This document shows positions 1 through 11,224 of a DNA stretch of 64,000 nt, piece by piece. Each line of letters begins with the position of its first letter. Position 1 is the first letter of the stretch. Location: NCBI GenBank assembly GCA_902702965.1, contig CACRXP010000045.1:135191-199190 (forward strand). The letters are read 5' to 3'. Origin of the DNA: Spirometra erinaceieuropaei. Its lineage: Eukaryota > Platyhelminthes > Cestoda > Diphyllobothriidea > Diphyllobothriidae. The translations under genes were made by a program, and so were the position numbers. The notes beneath the pieces were generated by a model, which saw only the letters and a program-made list of their open reading frames with translations, had not been told where the DNA came from and made no database searches.

Positions 1-1
1 C

Positions 2-259
2 GTGCGTGGCTTGGACTGCGCCCTTCGGTGCGGTGACTTTTTCCAACTCGCCACAACAACTAACCTCCGGGGACATCCCTTAAAGCTACGTGTGCCCCAG
101 GGTAGATTGAATGTGAGGAAGTATTTCTTCTCCAACCGTGTCGTGGAACCGTGGAATAATTTGCCCGAGTTGGTTGTCATGTGTCAATCTGTGGCGACAT
201 TTAAATGTAGGCTTGACAGACATATGCTGCAGCAACAAGCGGACTTTGTGACTTTTTAG
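2..259 (+). CDS. LINE reverse transcriptase, C-terminal end (partial)
   Basis: The window opens inside an open frame that ends at TAG 257-259. The 85 visible residues match the C-terminal tail that follows the RT domain in CR1/Jockey-like LINEs: an LRGHPLKLRV block, then FFSNRVVEPWNNLP, then a TFKCRLDRHM-like end. The RT catalytic core must lie left of the window. About 100 bases of probable 3' UTR follow. The frame is open as far as visible, so integrity of the copy cannot be judged. It is related to, but not the same copy as, the antisense tail at 4520-4970, and differs from the tail of the LINE at 5.3-10.3 kb. Confidence 0.72.
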   Translation: MRGLDCALRCGDFFQLATTTNLRGHPLKLRVPQGRLNVRKYFFSNRVVEPWNNLPELVVMCQSVATFKCRLDRHMLQQQADFVTF

Positions 260-369
260 CCATGAGACCAGTGACATATGTGAATCAATGCCTGCATACA
301 CTTACTGCTGTAACTTCTTCACATTCTGCTAATTTATCGATTTTTTATGTACAAATAGAGAGTTCAAAG

Positions 370-3300
370 GCGCAAGCCTATTTCCTTCAAATACACTGAC
401 TGAGGAGTGGATGGAGGCAGGCTAGCTGGCAGAAAGTAGAATAAATTTTAGAAGGCCGATTTTGCGTAATGAATATATTCTGGCAGTACGTTAAAACACC
501 GTGGCTTTGGTGCATACTTGAACGTAAGCACCAGTGACAGTCATTTGTCTGGCATTGTGAGCCCCTGTGTGGTGCTCCCATCGGGCCAGGCCAGTCCTCG
601 AGATCACGAGGTACCGCTTTCTTTTCAGCTAAGCAGCTACAAGACCGGAGTAGACATGCTTGCCCAAGACAATATGACGGCTGCATATGGGGCAACCAGA
701 CGTTTATTGCTAGTACGACTGGAAATCTGCCCCGACATAATCTCTTTTCATTCTGTATGGAAGTAAATGATTTGTCAACTTGCGTCTAAAGTCTTCTCTG
801 CCTACGTCGCTCCTGCTCTGAAAGTCGTGGTGGTTCTGGTCAGCGTTTTGTGTTTATTTTGCGAAAAATGCCTTAGGAGCGGAAAAGTTCAGGACAAACA
901 AGGTCAAACGTAGATACGGAAAACAAATAAAAAATACCTAAACCTAGAATAAGTTACGGTAAACAATGGACGGGAGTGGCTGGAAAGGATTTATTTTTGT
1001 GTGGATGCTTCCAAATTCCCTGCAAAATGAAACTCCTCTGCGTGAACTTGACCACTTGAAATGCGCAAGGCACTCCTGGGCTAGCCAGCAGATGAGGACT
1101 GGACAACCTGATAACATGCCGCCAAGACTAATTTTTCAATCACGCGTATTTGTTTACAACTTGAGTAGTTGCAGGGGGGCTTCTAAGATCGTGTTAGGCA
1201 TACAGCTCATGCTCGAAATCTCTCACCCTATCCGTTGCAAGGGGTGCCGCTCTCGTCTCCCTTACGTTGTAAACTTGCGGTGTTATCGCGTTCCCTTCAA
1301 GCAAACATTACGAGCGGAGTGGGCACATTTTCTTTTCTTGTCCTGAGTGTTTCCAGAAAAGCTTTACGTCGGTAATGTGGTTGAATTATCATCGTGCCTA
1401 TCATCCGAATTTTTACTTGATGAACTGGCGTAAGCGGGTTTACCTCTTTACGAGAGTTTGAAGTTTTTTGGTGACACTATGTGGAAGAAAGCGTTGAGTA
1501 CCAGGCCGGCGGTTGACTCGGTTAATGGAATCCCTGATTTTGCTTCCACTGAATGTGTAGTCATGCCATTGACCAACAATGGGCTATCTACGAAGGGCGT
1601 GGATTTTTGCGTATTTGCAGAGAGAAAACCCACGAAAGGCCCTGCTTAAAAAACACACGGTAGCATGACTGGTCGGAAGCTTAACTGTTAGCTGCAAATA
1701 CAGGGCATCATTTGGAAAGTGCCTCCTATAGGGCATATAGACGGATGGAAAACAGTGTTTTGTGCGGAAGTCGTAGACGACTTACTTTACAGAGCCTGTG
1801 CGCACAGACGCCGTCGCCCAGAAAACATATAACTCGATTAGATGCGTTGGCAGGCAGATCGTATCCATCTAGACTCCATGCAAGCAGTCTATGGCCACAT
1901 GTGCCAAAGGTCTTGGAAGAGAACCTGTGCGTGTTTTGTTGTAATGATGAGATGCGCCAGACGTCATCTTCTTTTTAAATGATCATGTGGACTGGCGTTT
2001 TTTAAACCCATGCCCATCCAATGAGCCGCATGGACTGCGACACACGACATTCGCCTTAATTTCGCATGCTCTACTGGTGGGAGTGACTGAGCGATGGTTT
2101 ACAGGCAACCACCGAGATCAGTTACTTAGTATAGGGGGTGAGTAACACAAATAATAAGTTTATTTTGACAGCAGTTTATATATAGCATTGGCAAAAATCG
2201 ACGACACAGGAATTTAGGTTAATTTTTCTTTCACGAGAAGGACAACGCGCAAAAACTTGCGTGACGATGGCTTAGTCGCCTGGTACGGTGGTTCTTTTCA
2301 GATGGATGTTAACGATACTGTGTACTAAGGTGAGTTGTACCCGGACGAAGAAGTGGGGAGGGGGGTGCTAGGTCAGTAGGATCAGATTCTCAGACCTCAT
2401 TTATGCCTAAGCACGTATATGCCTTCTAGTTTCTGTTAGTTAAGGTTCGATGATTTCATCTCGTAAACATTCCTGGAAATCGAAGAGCACTCACGCATTT
2501 TTTCAGCATTATGAAACATCTGGGCATATTTCACGGTGTGTTTGCAAAAGTATCTTTTTCTGTGTTGTTGCCACTGTATTTCCTGAGCATGGTTAGGCAC
2601 GTATCAGTATTATTTCTATGAAGCCTTGAGTCAATCATCCGGTCTATTCTTGTTCCTGATCTTGATTATTCTTATCAGGGTTCAAACTTCCTTTCTCATT
2701 TCAGGACGAATTCATCAGCCACTAGTCGATCTTTGCCAAAAATATTTGATCCAGGACTTGCTCCTTTCGTAGAAACATCTTTATATCTCTAGTGGAACCT
2801 AGAAGCAAGCTCAGCTGGGTCACTGAACTGCTTTCGTTGGTGGATGAATGTCCCTAGTGCCCACATAATACTTAACATGAGTTCACGGAAATCTTATGTC
2901 TGGCACCATCTCAATACCCATAGCTGGCCGGTATGCTCGGGATATCCCACTGACTAATAGTATTTAGTATCAACAACAATAGTTTTACCAACGCATCATC
3001 AACTATGACTACAAAGTTTACCTACTGGAGTGGCTAGGAACATTTACGATAACTGGGATGTGCGATGGAGCTGACCTACGAGCTAATGGATATAGCTAAA
3101 TAGTTACTTAAATTGTAAGAAGGTATACGACAAGGATGATTACTTTCGTAACAGTTGGCAAAACTCCGAGTAGGAACAGGATAAAGACTTGTTTGTATAA
3201 AAACGCGCGGACGCATTTGAAATATTTAGCAAGCTAACTGCTTTGAAGAACCTGGGATTTTGGCGTTGAAGGTTTTGTCAACACCTGTCACGCAAAAAAT

Positions 3301-3750
3301 GATTCACCGAACAAGAAAGCATTAGGATCCCAAATAATTAGGTTTTAAAGACCTCATCGAGGAGTTATTCGACGTTGGCAGTGTGAAAATCGAGGACTAG
3401 TTGATCGAGGATAAAGTGGACGGAGCTACTGGCTTCAGGAATCTCGAAACATACGTATTTTACGGACGTGATGGTAGTCGCCCGAGAGGTTGCGTGAGGA
3501 AGGTGTGAAGTGGGTTTTTCGGGGCATAATAGCCAACATTAACGAATTTAGTAAACGAAAAGGCAGGAAGAGAGTTCGAACTGTGTCAGGAGGCCTAAAT
3601 GAAGTGCATTGGTCACTGACATCAACCCTTCCCTCTTCCAGAAATTCATTTTTAACTAGCCTCCTGACAGCGCTAAGTGTGAGCAAGCGCCTGAAATGTG
3701 CCCAACCGCAGCTCATCAGTGAAGGTCGATTTATCGACTGGCGTTACGCT
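370..3750. other. No recognisable gene
   Basis: About 3.4 kb without a recognisable gene. The longest open frames (966-1346 +, 126 codons; 3490-3837 +, 115 codons; 387-695 -) show no familiar domain and look random. No tRNA, satellite or terminal-repeat structure stood out. Confidence 0.5.
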
Positions 3751-3759
3751 GCCGCCACG

Positions 3760-4120
3760 TCGGTGAGCTTGGCAATTAGTACACAACTACTCCAGGATCT
3801 GTGCACGGTTTGGACTGAAGACGACTTAGACAGCTGAACGCGCACTCAGAGAAAAATGCTGTCAGCAGCATCGTGAACGACTTTCCAGATTTTTAGATGA
3901 TTCCCAAACATGACACCATTATTGTCTCATTCCAGTACACACTCATTAATGAACAATAGAAAGAGGGTCGGTCCGAGCACTGAGTCTTTTATGATTCCGT
4001 CTTCTACGACTGTGCGCCTTGATGGGTGTTACTTTACACAGACAGCTTACGAACGACCGACGCTGGTGCGATGGACGCCTTTCATTTTGTCTAGAACCTC
4101 TTTTGAGTCCTTAAATGAGC
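3760..4120 (-). pseudogene. Decayed LINE RT core (antisense)
   Basis: Read on the minus strand, 4020 down to about 3820 gives a broken but recognisable RT core. A DSVLGPTLFLLFIN run corresponds to the usual PQGSVLGPLLFLIYIND motif, followed by VMFGNHLKIW where active elements have a FADD or YADD catalytic box; GNH at 3897-3905 replaces the catalytic ADD. In-frame stops lie on both sides. It is a dead fragment of a CR1/Jockey-type LINE. Confidence 0.5.
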
Positions 4121-4519
4121 TATCGGAGTCCTTTGTGAGTGGATCAGTGGACTTCGGTTCACTTGTAGGAAATGTAGGTTTTGCACATAAAAACTCCCTA
4201 TTTGCTACAAGGAAGGAAAGTATGCCAAAGAGTTAGAGACAGAAACAGCAAACAGCTACAGAAGAATTACAGAAACTCTACACAGAAACAAATTATTCCA
4301 TCCGGTAGAAGCATTGGCACTTCCAAGTACGTTTTACAATAATCAGTCTATGCAAAATGAACGTCAGTATGTGCGTGTTATGAGTCTGGGACTACAACGA
4401 AATCAAAAAACCAATGTTGTTGAAATAGAAACCGTAATATCACCACAGTACTAAATTGCTGCCATGGAGCATCAAAACGATATCGGTCGGATAACACTAT
4501 GGTCTGCTATGGCATATTC
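4120..4519. other. Spacer between RT fragments
   Basis: No gene seen. The plus-strand open frame 3910-4236 is the shadow of the antisense RT fragment. Confidence 0.4.
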
Positions 4520-4970
4520 GTCCAGCTTTCGCTTATAATCCTCGACGGATGCGAAGTAACGATATCAGCCGGCAGAGCATTATTAGCTTCAACAATCCTG
4601 TTGGGGATGAAAAAGATTTGCGTGTCCAGTTTGACGCCATTTTGACGTAGCTTGACTGGGAGACTGTGGGTTCGTTGTGGTTGCTATGTCGAAGAAATCT
4701 TCGGGAACAAGACATCTGTCCTGACCGCGCATGCAAGGCAGTGTTATGTGTCAGGTCGACTCTAACTATCTAAAATTCAGAGGAAAGAGATGGAGATTAG
4801 ATAGTCATGTTTCATGTCGTAATGGATCCTGTCCACTAACGAGTTTGGTTGCATACATTTGAACTTCTTTGAGGATGCTGGGGCCATAAGCGGTCCAGAG
4901 TTTCCACGCTTGAATAGCGAACTTCAAGCGTGGCCTCAAAAACGTCCGAAAGACTTTAACCAAACTGTGG
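4520..4970 (-). pseudogene. Decayed LINE RT C-terminus (antisense)
   Basis: The minus strand from 4960 reads VFRTFLRPRLKFAIQAWKLW and SILKEVQMYATKLVSGQ, which are typical of the region after the RT domain in CR1-like LINEs. After stops and frame changes it continues with SNLHLFPL, an NRIVEANNALPADIV-like block and the tail. This is the same protein region as at 2-259. It lies on the wrong side of the antisense RT core at 3760-4120 for one colinear element, so the two pieces are separate insertions or rearranged. Confidence 0.6.
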
Positions 4971-5355
4971 AATAATCAAGTGATGTCAATTCAACAAATG
5001 ACCCAAGGCGATAGCGACTCGCTGTGTAAAAATCGTGATAAGTTTGACCGATTTATAGCGGATTTTGTGCATTTAGTAGCCAACGAAATAACAACTGGAG
5101 ATTGCAATAGGGCGCTGTACGATGGCAACGTTACACTTGCCTGACTTAATGATGTATACACTAATTACGCACACCCGTTACTGCCATACCGTCCCGTGTT
5201 TTCGAAGGAACCCCCCAAACGTGTTTTTTTTATAAACAGCGCGCCCATCAAAATAAAGTGAAGCCGAAGTCAGAGCACTTTCCTGATTTTTCTATATTTA
5301 AAAGAATGAGTAGCGCAAACTTCGATTCATTTCTCATTCGCCACATTCACATGCA

Positions 5356-6726
5356 TTGCTAAAGTTTGGCACTTTTCTGACAATTCTTGGACATTTATTC
5401 GACGGGAACATCTCCGATATTCCCTCTGAAGAATGTAGGCGTCTCGACTCACTTGTTCACCTGATCGCCAGTGAATCTAGTGATAGACAGAAGCGTTCTT
5501 ACAAATTTCTGCTAAAAAATGTTCCTCCATCTGCTCGGCCAATTGATGTTGCGACCAATTTCCAGTATTCACGTGTTTTCAACTACAAAATAGCCGATGC
5601 CGAACGCTTGTCCTCCCGTAGCAAAAATCCACCCATCTTAGTCAAATTATTTTCATCAATCGAGGTTGACACAATCTTTACCCATCGAGAGCGTGTCACT
5701 GCGTACCTAGAAAAGGCAAAATGTTTCCTTTGTCATGATCTTACTCCTATGGAGCGTAGAATCGGGTCTGTATTCTCACGTAAACCCACTGCTTCTCAGT
5801 CTAATGCTCCCCAACTCGGTCATAATACAAGTGGCCGTAAGGATTCAGCTTGTCCTACTTCTGCGACATCTGGCTCCCTCCTTCCTCTTTCTCCTACATC
5901 TCCATCTCACTCAAGCCACTTGATGCATTTGCCTGCCCCTAAACTTGCAGCAGCAGCAGCAGCAGCCCAATTTGTAGTTTCGTATCCTCCGGATAGTCCC
6001 GCTGGGACACATGAAAATCCGTCTACATCAGCTAGACCGATAACTTCTACTGTCCAACTGGGTGCTGTAAGGTCTACAGTTAAGTCACCCGTGCCTTGGC
6101 GTCAGAACGGTGAGACTCGAAAATTGAATCAGACTCCGACCCAAAAGATAGGTAGTACATTTCCATTTAGGGGTACGATGCCTTCTCTTAGATCTAACAA
6201 GTCTGTTCAGCCCAGCACGTCTACAAACCCCGCTACTCCAATTATATCCCCGAATCCTTCTCTATCCTGCCTACCGGTTACTTATCAAAGCCCTACTATA
6301 TATCCTGCAAATAATTCATACATGAATTGCCCTAAGTCATTTATGCCCCAACCCAGTTCAGGCTTCCCAACACTTAAGGCCAATTGCTCTCAGGTACGTC
6401 AACCTATCTCCTTTGACTTCCAACCTAGACCTGGTTTCCCACCCTTTCATTCTTATATCGGCCTACCCTCACCCACTAGCCCCTACTTTCCTTCTAGGCT
6501 CCCTCCTCCTCCCCTTCCTCCACAATTTAACTACCAACAAGCCTATCCATGTTCTAACTCCCCTAGCATTCCAATGTTTGAAAACTATATCCCCACCTCC
6601 TTTAGGTCTCATACTCAGCTTCCTCTTGCTGACTCCCAGTACGTCAATAACTCTAAATTAACTGGTACTTATTCTCCAAGTGTCATTAATTCACAGCTTA
6701 CATATCCGCCTCCAAATTTTTTTTAA
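5356..6726 (+). CDS. LINE ORF1 protein (RNA-binding, Pro/Ser-rich tail)
   Basis: An open frame of 456 codons ending at TAA 6724-6726. Residues about 48-137 resemble the nucleic-acid-binding part of non-LTR ORF1 proteins: RSYKFLLKNVPPSA, then PPILVKLFSS, then HDLTPMERR, the DLTPxxR-like motif that commonly closes this module. From about residue 145 the protein is rich in Pro, Ser and Thr with a short Ala run encoded by GCA repeats at 5947-5967. In LINEs ORF1 binds the element RNA in the ribonucleoprotein. The frame has no ATG at its left edge. ATG 5306 lies in another frame that stops at about 5360, and would join with one indel, so the true start is probably 5306. Confidence 0.7.
   Translation: MLKFGTFLTILGHLFDGNISDIPSEECRRLDSLVHLIASESSDRQKRSYKFLLKNVPPSARPIDVATNFQYSRVFNYKIADAERLSSRSKNPPILVKLFSSIEVDTIFTHRERVTAYLEKAKCFLCHDLTPMERRIGSVFSRKPTASQSNAPQLGHNTSGRKDSACPTSATSGSLLPLSPTSPSHSSHLMHLPAPKLAAAAAAAQFVVSYPPDSPAGTHENPSTSARPITSTVQLGAVRSTVKSPVPWRQNGETRKLNQTPTQKIGSTFPFRGTMPSLRSNKSVQPSTSTNPATPIISPNPSLSCLPVTYQSPTIYPANNSYMNCPKSFMPQPSSGFPTLKANCSQVRQPISFDFQPRPGFPPFHSYIGLPSPTSPYFPSRLPPPPLPPQFNYQQAYPCSNSPSIPMFENYIPTSFRSHTQLPLADSQYVNNSKLTGTYSPSVINSQLTYPPPNFF
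6717..6726 (+). promoter_or_regulatory. Possible -1 frameshift heptamer at the ORF1 stop
   Basis: Eight T at 6717-6724. In the ORF1 frame the heptamer reads T_TTT_TTT and is followed at once by the ORF1 stop TAA (6724-6726). A -1 slip would enter the ORF2 frame, which is open from 6690 and has no ATG until 6804, inside the endonuclease domain. This is the right geometry for -1 ribosomal frameshifting, but an ordinary homopolymer indel or re-initiation would explain it equally well. Confidence 0.4.
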
Positions 6727-9601
6727 ATACCGTCGAAAATAGCATTGCCGTTCGAAACACATTAGATATTATATTATTGAATGCCAGGTCTGTTATAAAC
6801 AAGATGGCCCAAATCAGAGCCATTGCTCTGGAAATGACGCCTGATATTATATCTGTAACAGAATCTTGGACACATTCTCTAATTCCTGACTCTGCCCTTC
6901 TCATAGATGACTTCGATTTTTACCGCTAAGACCGCACGACTAGGCGTGGGGGTGGTTGTCTTCTTTATCTTAAATCCTACCTAAAGCACTCTCCCTATTA
7001 CTTGGATGTTTCCTCATTCACGGGAAACTTCTGCTTCGCATCTGTTATTCTCTCGCCGCAAAGAAAGGCAATTATTGGCTGTACCTACAATCCCCCAAAT
7101 TCTTTAGCCAGTGATGATTCACAACTCTGTGAAATCTTTGAATTCATTTCGGAAGCTGCTTTCGATGTTAAAATAATCACTAGGGATTTTAACCTTCCTG
7201 AAATAGACTGGGTTTCCAATAGCTGTCCACCCAGATTCCAGTCCTTTCAAGATATTATCAATTTTTCTAATTGGTCCCAACTGGTGCGCTCTCCAACAAG
7301 AGATAATCATATTTTAGATCTAATCTTTACCAATGACATTGCTCCTCTTTCTGTTGTTTTGAAAAAGGACCTCTTTGACAGTGACCACGTATTAATTCAT
7401 TGTTACTTACCGCTTGCCTTCACAAAAAAGACATGCGCCGTTCGGACTAACATAAACTACGATTGCGTAGATAACGACTTAATAAATAACTATATTAGAT
7501 CTTTGGATTGGTGTGGCTTCCTCACTTGTAGCGATGCAACCATTCTTCGTGATGTCATGTCCAATGTTTCAAAGGACATTCTAGAGTTTGTGCCGCGTAG
7601 ATATCTCAAGTCTAATTCTTCAGATTCCCTTGTTCCTCATTTTCTTCAGAACAGACTAAAAAAGATGAGGCGACAGCTGCGTGACCCATCCACTAGTTCC
7701 TTATCAGTTCATCTTAGAATCACAGAGATTTTTGAGATGGCCTCAAGGATGCGCCAAGCGCGCGACAGGCAAAGAGAATCAATTGCTCTCAGTGGTTCGA
7801 ACCCTGGCAAATCCGTCGCCAACATCTTCCGTCATCGGTCCTCCTCTAAGCGTGGTCACGAACTTCCACCCCTGCTAAACGATAACAAAGTCTTCCTCAC
7901 CGATGACACTGACAAGGCGGAGTTGTTTAGTGCTTCCTTTACAAAACACCTTGCTACCGAGTCCGATCCGGTCCCTTTATTTCGATCACTTTCAGATAGG
8001 ACACTTAGTACAATTGATGTCTCCTCAGATCTCATTAAGAAACATATAAGCCGTTTGAAATACTCACACTGCTCTGGAACGGACGGGATTCCGAATTCGA
8101 TTATTAAACAAGCGTCCGACCTCCCCATATTGCTTAGTCACTTATTCTCCGTTTATATTTCAAAAGGATTCTTTCCTGAAACATGGAAAACGTCAATTAT
8201 CATTCCCGTCTTCAAGTCGGGATCTCGGTCCGATGTTAATAACTATCGGGGCGTGCACAAAACGCCGTCTCTAGCAAAGCTTCTTGAAAGGATTATTTTC
8301 AATGAAATTCTTGACTTCTGTCTAGCTAATCGGCTTCTGAGCTCTAGTCAGCATGGATTTTTACCTGAACGATCCTGCGAAACATATCACTTGGCTTTTC
8401 TTAATCCAATCACTTCTCTTCGTAATGAGCGGCAGTCAGTGGTAGTTATTTACTTTGATCTTAGCAAAGCCTTTGACAAGTTGCCCCACAGACGTCTTTT
8501 AGTAAAATTGGAAGCTCTCGGCATCCGGCCGCCTCTACTCGACTTCATCAGGTCCTATCTGTCCAACCGATATCAGTAAGTCATGGTCGGTAATAGCTAT
8601 TCGAGACCCCACTCGATCACGAGTGGCGTACTTCAAGGCACGGTTCTGGGTCCGCTACTCTTCCTTCTGTACATCAATGATATTTCGACCGAACTCGGAA
8701 ATTCGCAAACTTTTACTTATGCCGATGACCTCAAGTGTGTTTACTCATACTCTAAGGACACCGTAAATATTTGTGTTGAAAAAATAAATGCCGATTTACT
8801 ACGCTTAAGCAGATGGGGTTCGACATGGCAGATGGAGTTTTCATCATCCAAGTGTAGTTTCATGTCTTTTGGTCCTACCAAACTTCCTGGTACCATAATT
8901 TTTCAGAATAACCCACTCTCAGAATGCCTCACCATAAAGGACCTAGGTCTAAGTTATACAAATAAGCTTGCTTTATCACCTCATGCAGATAGAATCTCTG
9001 CCAAAGCCGCGCAGATATGTGGATTCGTATCGCATAATTTTTCCTTCCGGAAATGAAGCTAAGACTTTATCAAATGTTTGTTCTTCCAGTCCTCGAATAT
9101 TGCTGTCCTTTCTTCGGTTTAATGAACGCCTGCGACCGTAATAAAATCGAAAATGTTCAGAGGGTTTTCACCCGTAAACTGTTCTCTCAAGCTTCGTCCA
9201 GTATTTCTTATACTCAGAGATGTCAGCTGGCGAACATTAAGTTTTTGTGGGTTAGAAGACTCGAAGCTGGCCTTTGCTTCCTTTTTCGCATCAACTCTAG
9301 CTCCAGTCTTCCGCTCATTGACACTCTCACTCCGAGAGATCGGTCTTATGCCACGCGCAACTCCTGCATGGTGATTCCGCCGCCTCTTTGTACTACATCT
9401 AAGCGCTCCCTCTTCTTTGCTTCCAAATATGCCTTCCTTTGGAATAATCTTCCGCCTGAAATCAGATTATCGCCTAAGTTACTGGTATTCAAGTCGAAAT
9501 TACGCAAACATCTTACACCGGAAAGCATAAAGGCACTGTTAACGGTCTCATTCCCGAACACTCAGATTCTTGACTTCGAGAAGGGACCTCCTGGGATATA
9601 G
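6726..9601 (+). pseudogene. LINE ORF2: endonuclease-reverse transcriptase, broken
   Basis: Encodes an exonuclease-endonuclease-phosphatase type nicking domain followed by RT, the enzyme of target-primed reverse transcription. The endonuclease starts with IILLNARSVINK (about 6765) and has TESW, a GDFN box changed to RDFN (GGG to AGG at 7182), and S-D-H at 7380-7388. The RT has YFDLSKAFDKLPH (about 8450), SGVLQGTVLGPLLFLLYIND (about 8620) and TYADD (8715-8729). The C-terminal tail reaches TAG 9599-9601. Breaks: in-frame TAA at 6927-6929 and 8577-8579, each where Lys or Arg is expected, and a one-base loss near 9050-9056 that moves the last 180 codons into another frame. Confidence 0.85.
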
Positions 9602-10340
9602 TGGTAGATTAAGTGGCAACTCTTAATTATATCATTAGAAACCCCTGTTTTGAATTGGTTTCTAAATCCACTGCTATCACTCCTCCCCCATAGCGACAAT
9701 TTTCGCGGTTTTGGATGTCATCTCCCGCATTCCGACCTCATGCGGTCTGTCGACGCTCACGGCGGAACCCTCAGTTTTCACCGTCTACTAGTAGTTTGGT
9801 CGTACCTCCCTTCCCCACTGCTCGGCTGAGCTCGAAGCGTGCTGTGGCCGATCGCATCTGGGTTCCTTTCGTCTGGCCTCTTTGACGCGAATAGTCTCAT
9901 GCGGCGTATCAATCCGGCCCAGACGATCTCAATTGTGAATCCCGTATACAATGCGACACGCAAGCCAGTCCTGTCTGACCCACATTCGTACCCCTCAAGG
10001 CTGAGATTTATTGCTACCCTGACGATGACCGACAGCATTCCTTTATATACTGTCACCTACAGGACAGTCCTGCTCGCTTTTTTCTGTCATTATTTTTATT
10101 GAGGGGTTTTTTTTCTCCTGTAAAATTAATCCAATCATTTTTAACTTTTTGTAAGGAGTTTTTTTCACCCCTCAATCATCATGTTTCTCAATGGACTACT
10201 AATTCAGAAACTATGAACTGCATTTTGTAAAGATTCGGCCTACCTCGTCTAAAACTCGCATGTAAATTTATTTTAACTTGCTTTGATGGGACCCCGACGG
10301 GTCTTTAATAAAAAATTATCTATCTATTTATCTATCTAAT
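9602..10340 (+). other. LINE 3' UTR and tail
   Basis: Non-coding sequence between the ORF2 stop and the TCTA-type tail. It contains AATAAA at 10307-10312, about 10 bases before the tail. The short open frames in both directions here are chance. Confidence 0.65.
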
Positions 10341-10379
10341 ATGGGCAACCGTCAGTCTTATCCAAAATGGAGTCTTGTC

Positions 10380-10700
10380 CACTTCGCCGCGTCCTAAGGG
10401 CATCTAGAGATCTTTTCAGGCGGCCTAGTAAGGACGGCCTCTGCTTCATAAACATCCACTCGGCCAATTTTGTTCCACATCACGTAGACGTCTGTTTTGC
10501 AATCGACTGTAACCATAGCACGTACCTCACCTTTAATAACACCATATACCTATGAACTCCATAGGCCGTCTTTCGACTTCTTTCCCTTGAAATTAATGCT
10601 ATTTATTATTTCATCACCAAAGAAAGCATAAAATGCCCTTTTGGCGAAGTCGTCGGTGTTTCGGCCTCGAAGGCAGGCCAAAAAGCGATCTAGAAATGCT
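10380..10700 (-). pseudogene. Remnant of unidentified protein
   Basis: On the minus strand an open frame reads FLACLRGRNTDDFAKRAFYA then FFGDEIINSINFKGKKS. After a TAG at about 10550-10552 the same frame stays open for about 45 more codons (VYGVIKGEVRAMVTVDC). The composition looks protein-like. The layout loosely recalls the C-terminal domain of transposon-linked proteins of the DUF4806 kind, but I am not sure. Upstream minus-strand frame (to 10891) is also open. Either a decayed exon or a transposon gene. Confidence 0.35.
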
Positions 10701-11224
10701 TCACAAGAACTGTTTAAGAATAATCTGGTTACTGCGATATGTAGGGTTTTGCAGACATCGCCTGACTTCATCAAAGTTTTTTCTCGTGCCAATTGGTTAC
10801 GTAACCAGAGTAGTGGGCAGTTCGACCGTCGAGTCCATAGATGAGGACGGCCGCTTGGATGCCAGCAAACACATGGCGTGCAAGCGCTCATGCAACTTTA
10901 GATTACTTTTTATGAGCCTGGTTAACTGCCTGCGCATAAGACAATTGGCTTTCCGTTGGTGGCACAGCGCCCTCATCATAGCCGTAAGTGCTGTTCGCAT
11001 CGTTTGATTGGCTAAGTCTATGATTAATTATTGATATGCCGCACTACCTTGGTGGCGAGCTGGCCTGTGTGCAGGCAGAGTATCCGTTGATACGCTTAAG
11101 CGAGTCACTGTCGGATACATAGGATTCCAACGTCTCCCAAGCATTATGTAATACGACAAAGTAAAACTTAAAATGAGGGACAACGGAGGATCGCCGAGCG
11201 ATCATATGGACGGCAAATGACAGT
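10700..11224. other. No recognisable gene
   Basis: Overlapping short open frames on both strands (10633-11007 +, 10797-11000 -) but no recognised domain, repeat or RNA gene. Confidence 0.4.

Larger units (their letters stand above)
5270..10340 (+). mobile_element. Near full-length CR1/Jockey-like non-LTR retrotransposon
   Basis: About 5 kb on the plus strand with ORF1, ORF2 (apurinic-type endonuclease then RT), a 3' UTR, an AATAAA at 10307-10312 and a TCTA/TTTA repeat tail at about 10318-10340. Such short-repeat tails are usual for CR1-like elements. The 5' end is not defined; I place it near 5270 because nothing LINE-like is visible further left. Two nonsense codons and one frameshift in ORF2, and a likely frameshift at the ORF1 start, make this copy non-autonomous, but its good preservation suggests a fairly recent insertion. 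No clear target-site duplication was found. Confidence 0.8.

Noticed and set aside
5735..6661. Leu-rich frames within ORF1 as membrane proteins
   Set aside because: They are alternative-frame readings of the Pro/Ser-rich ORF1 tail.
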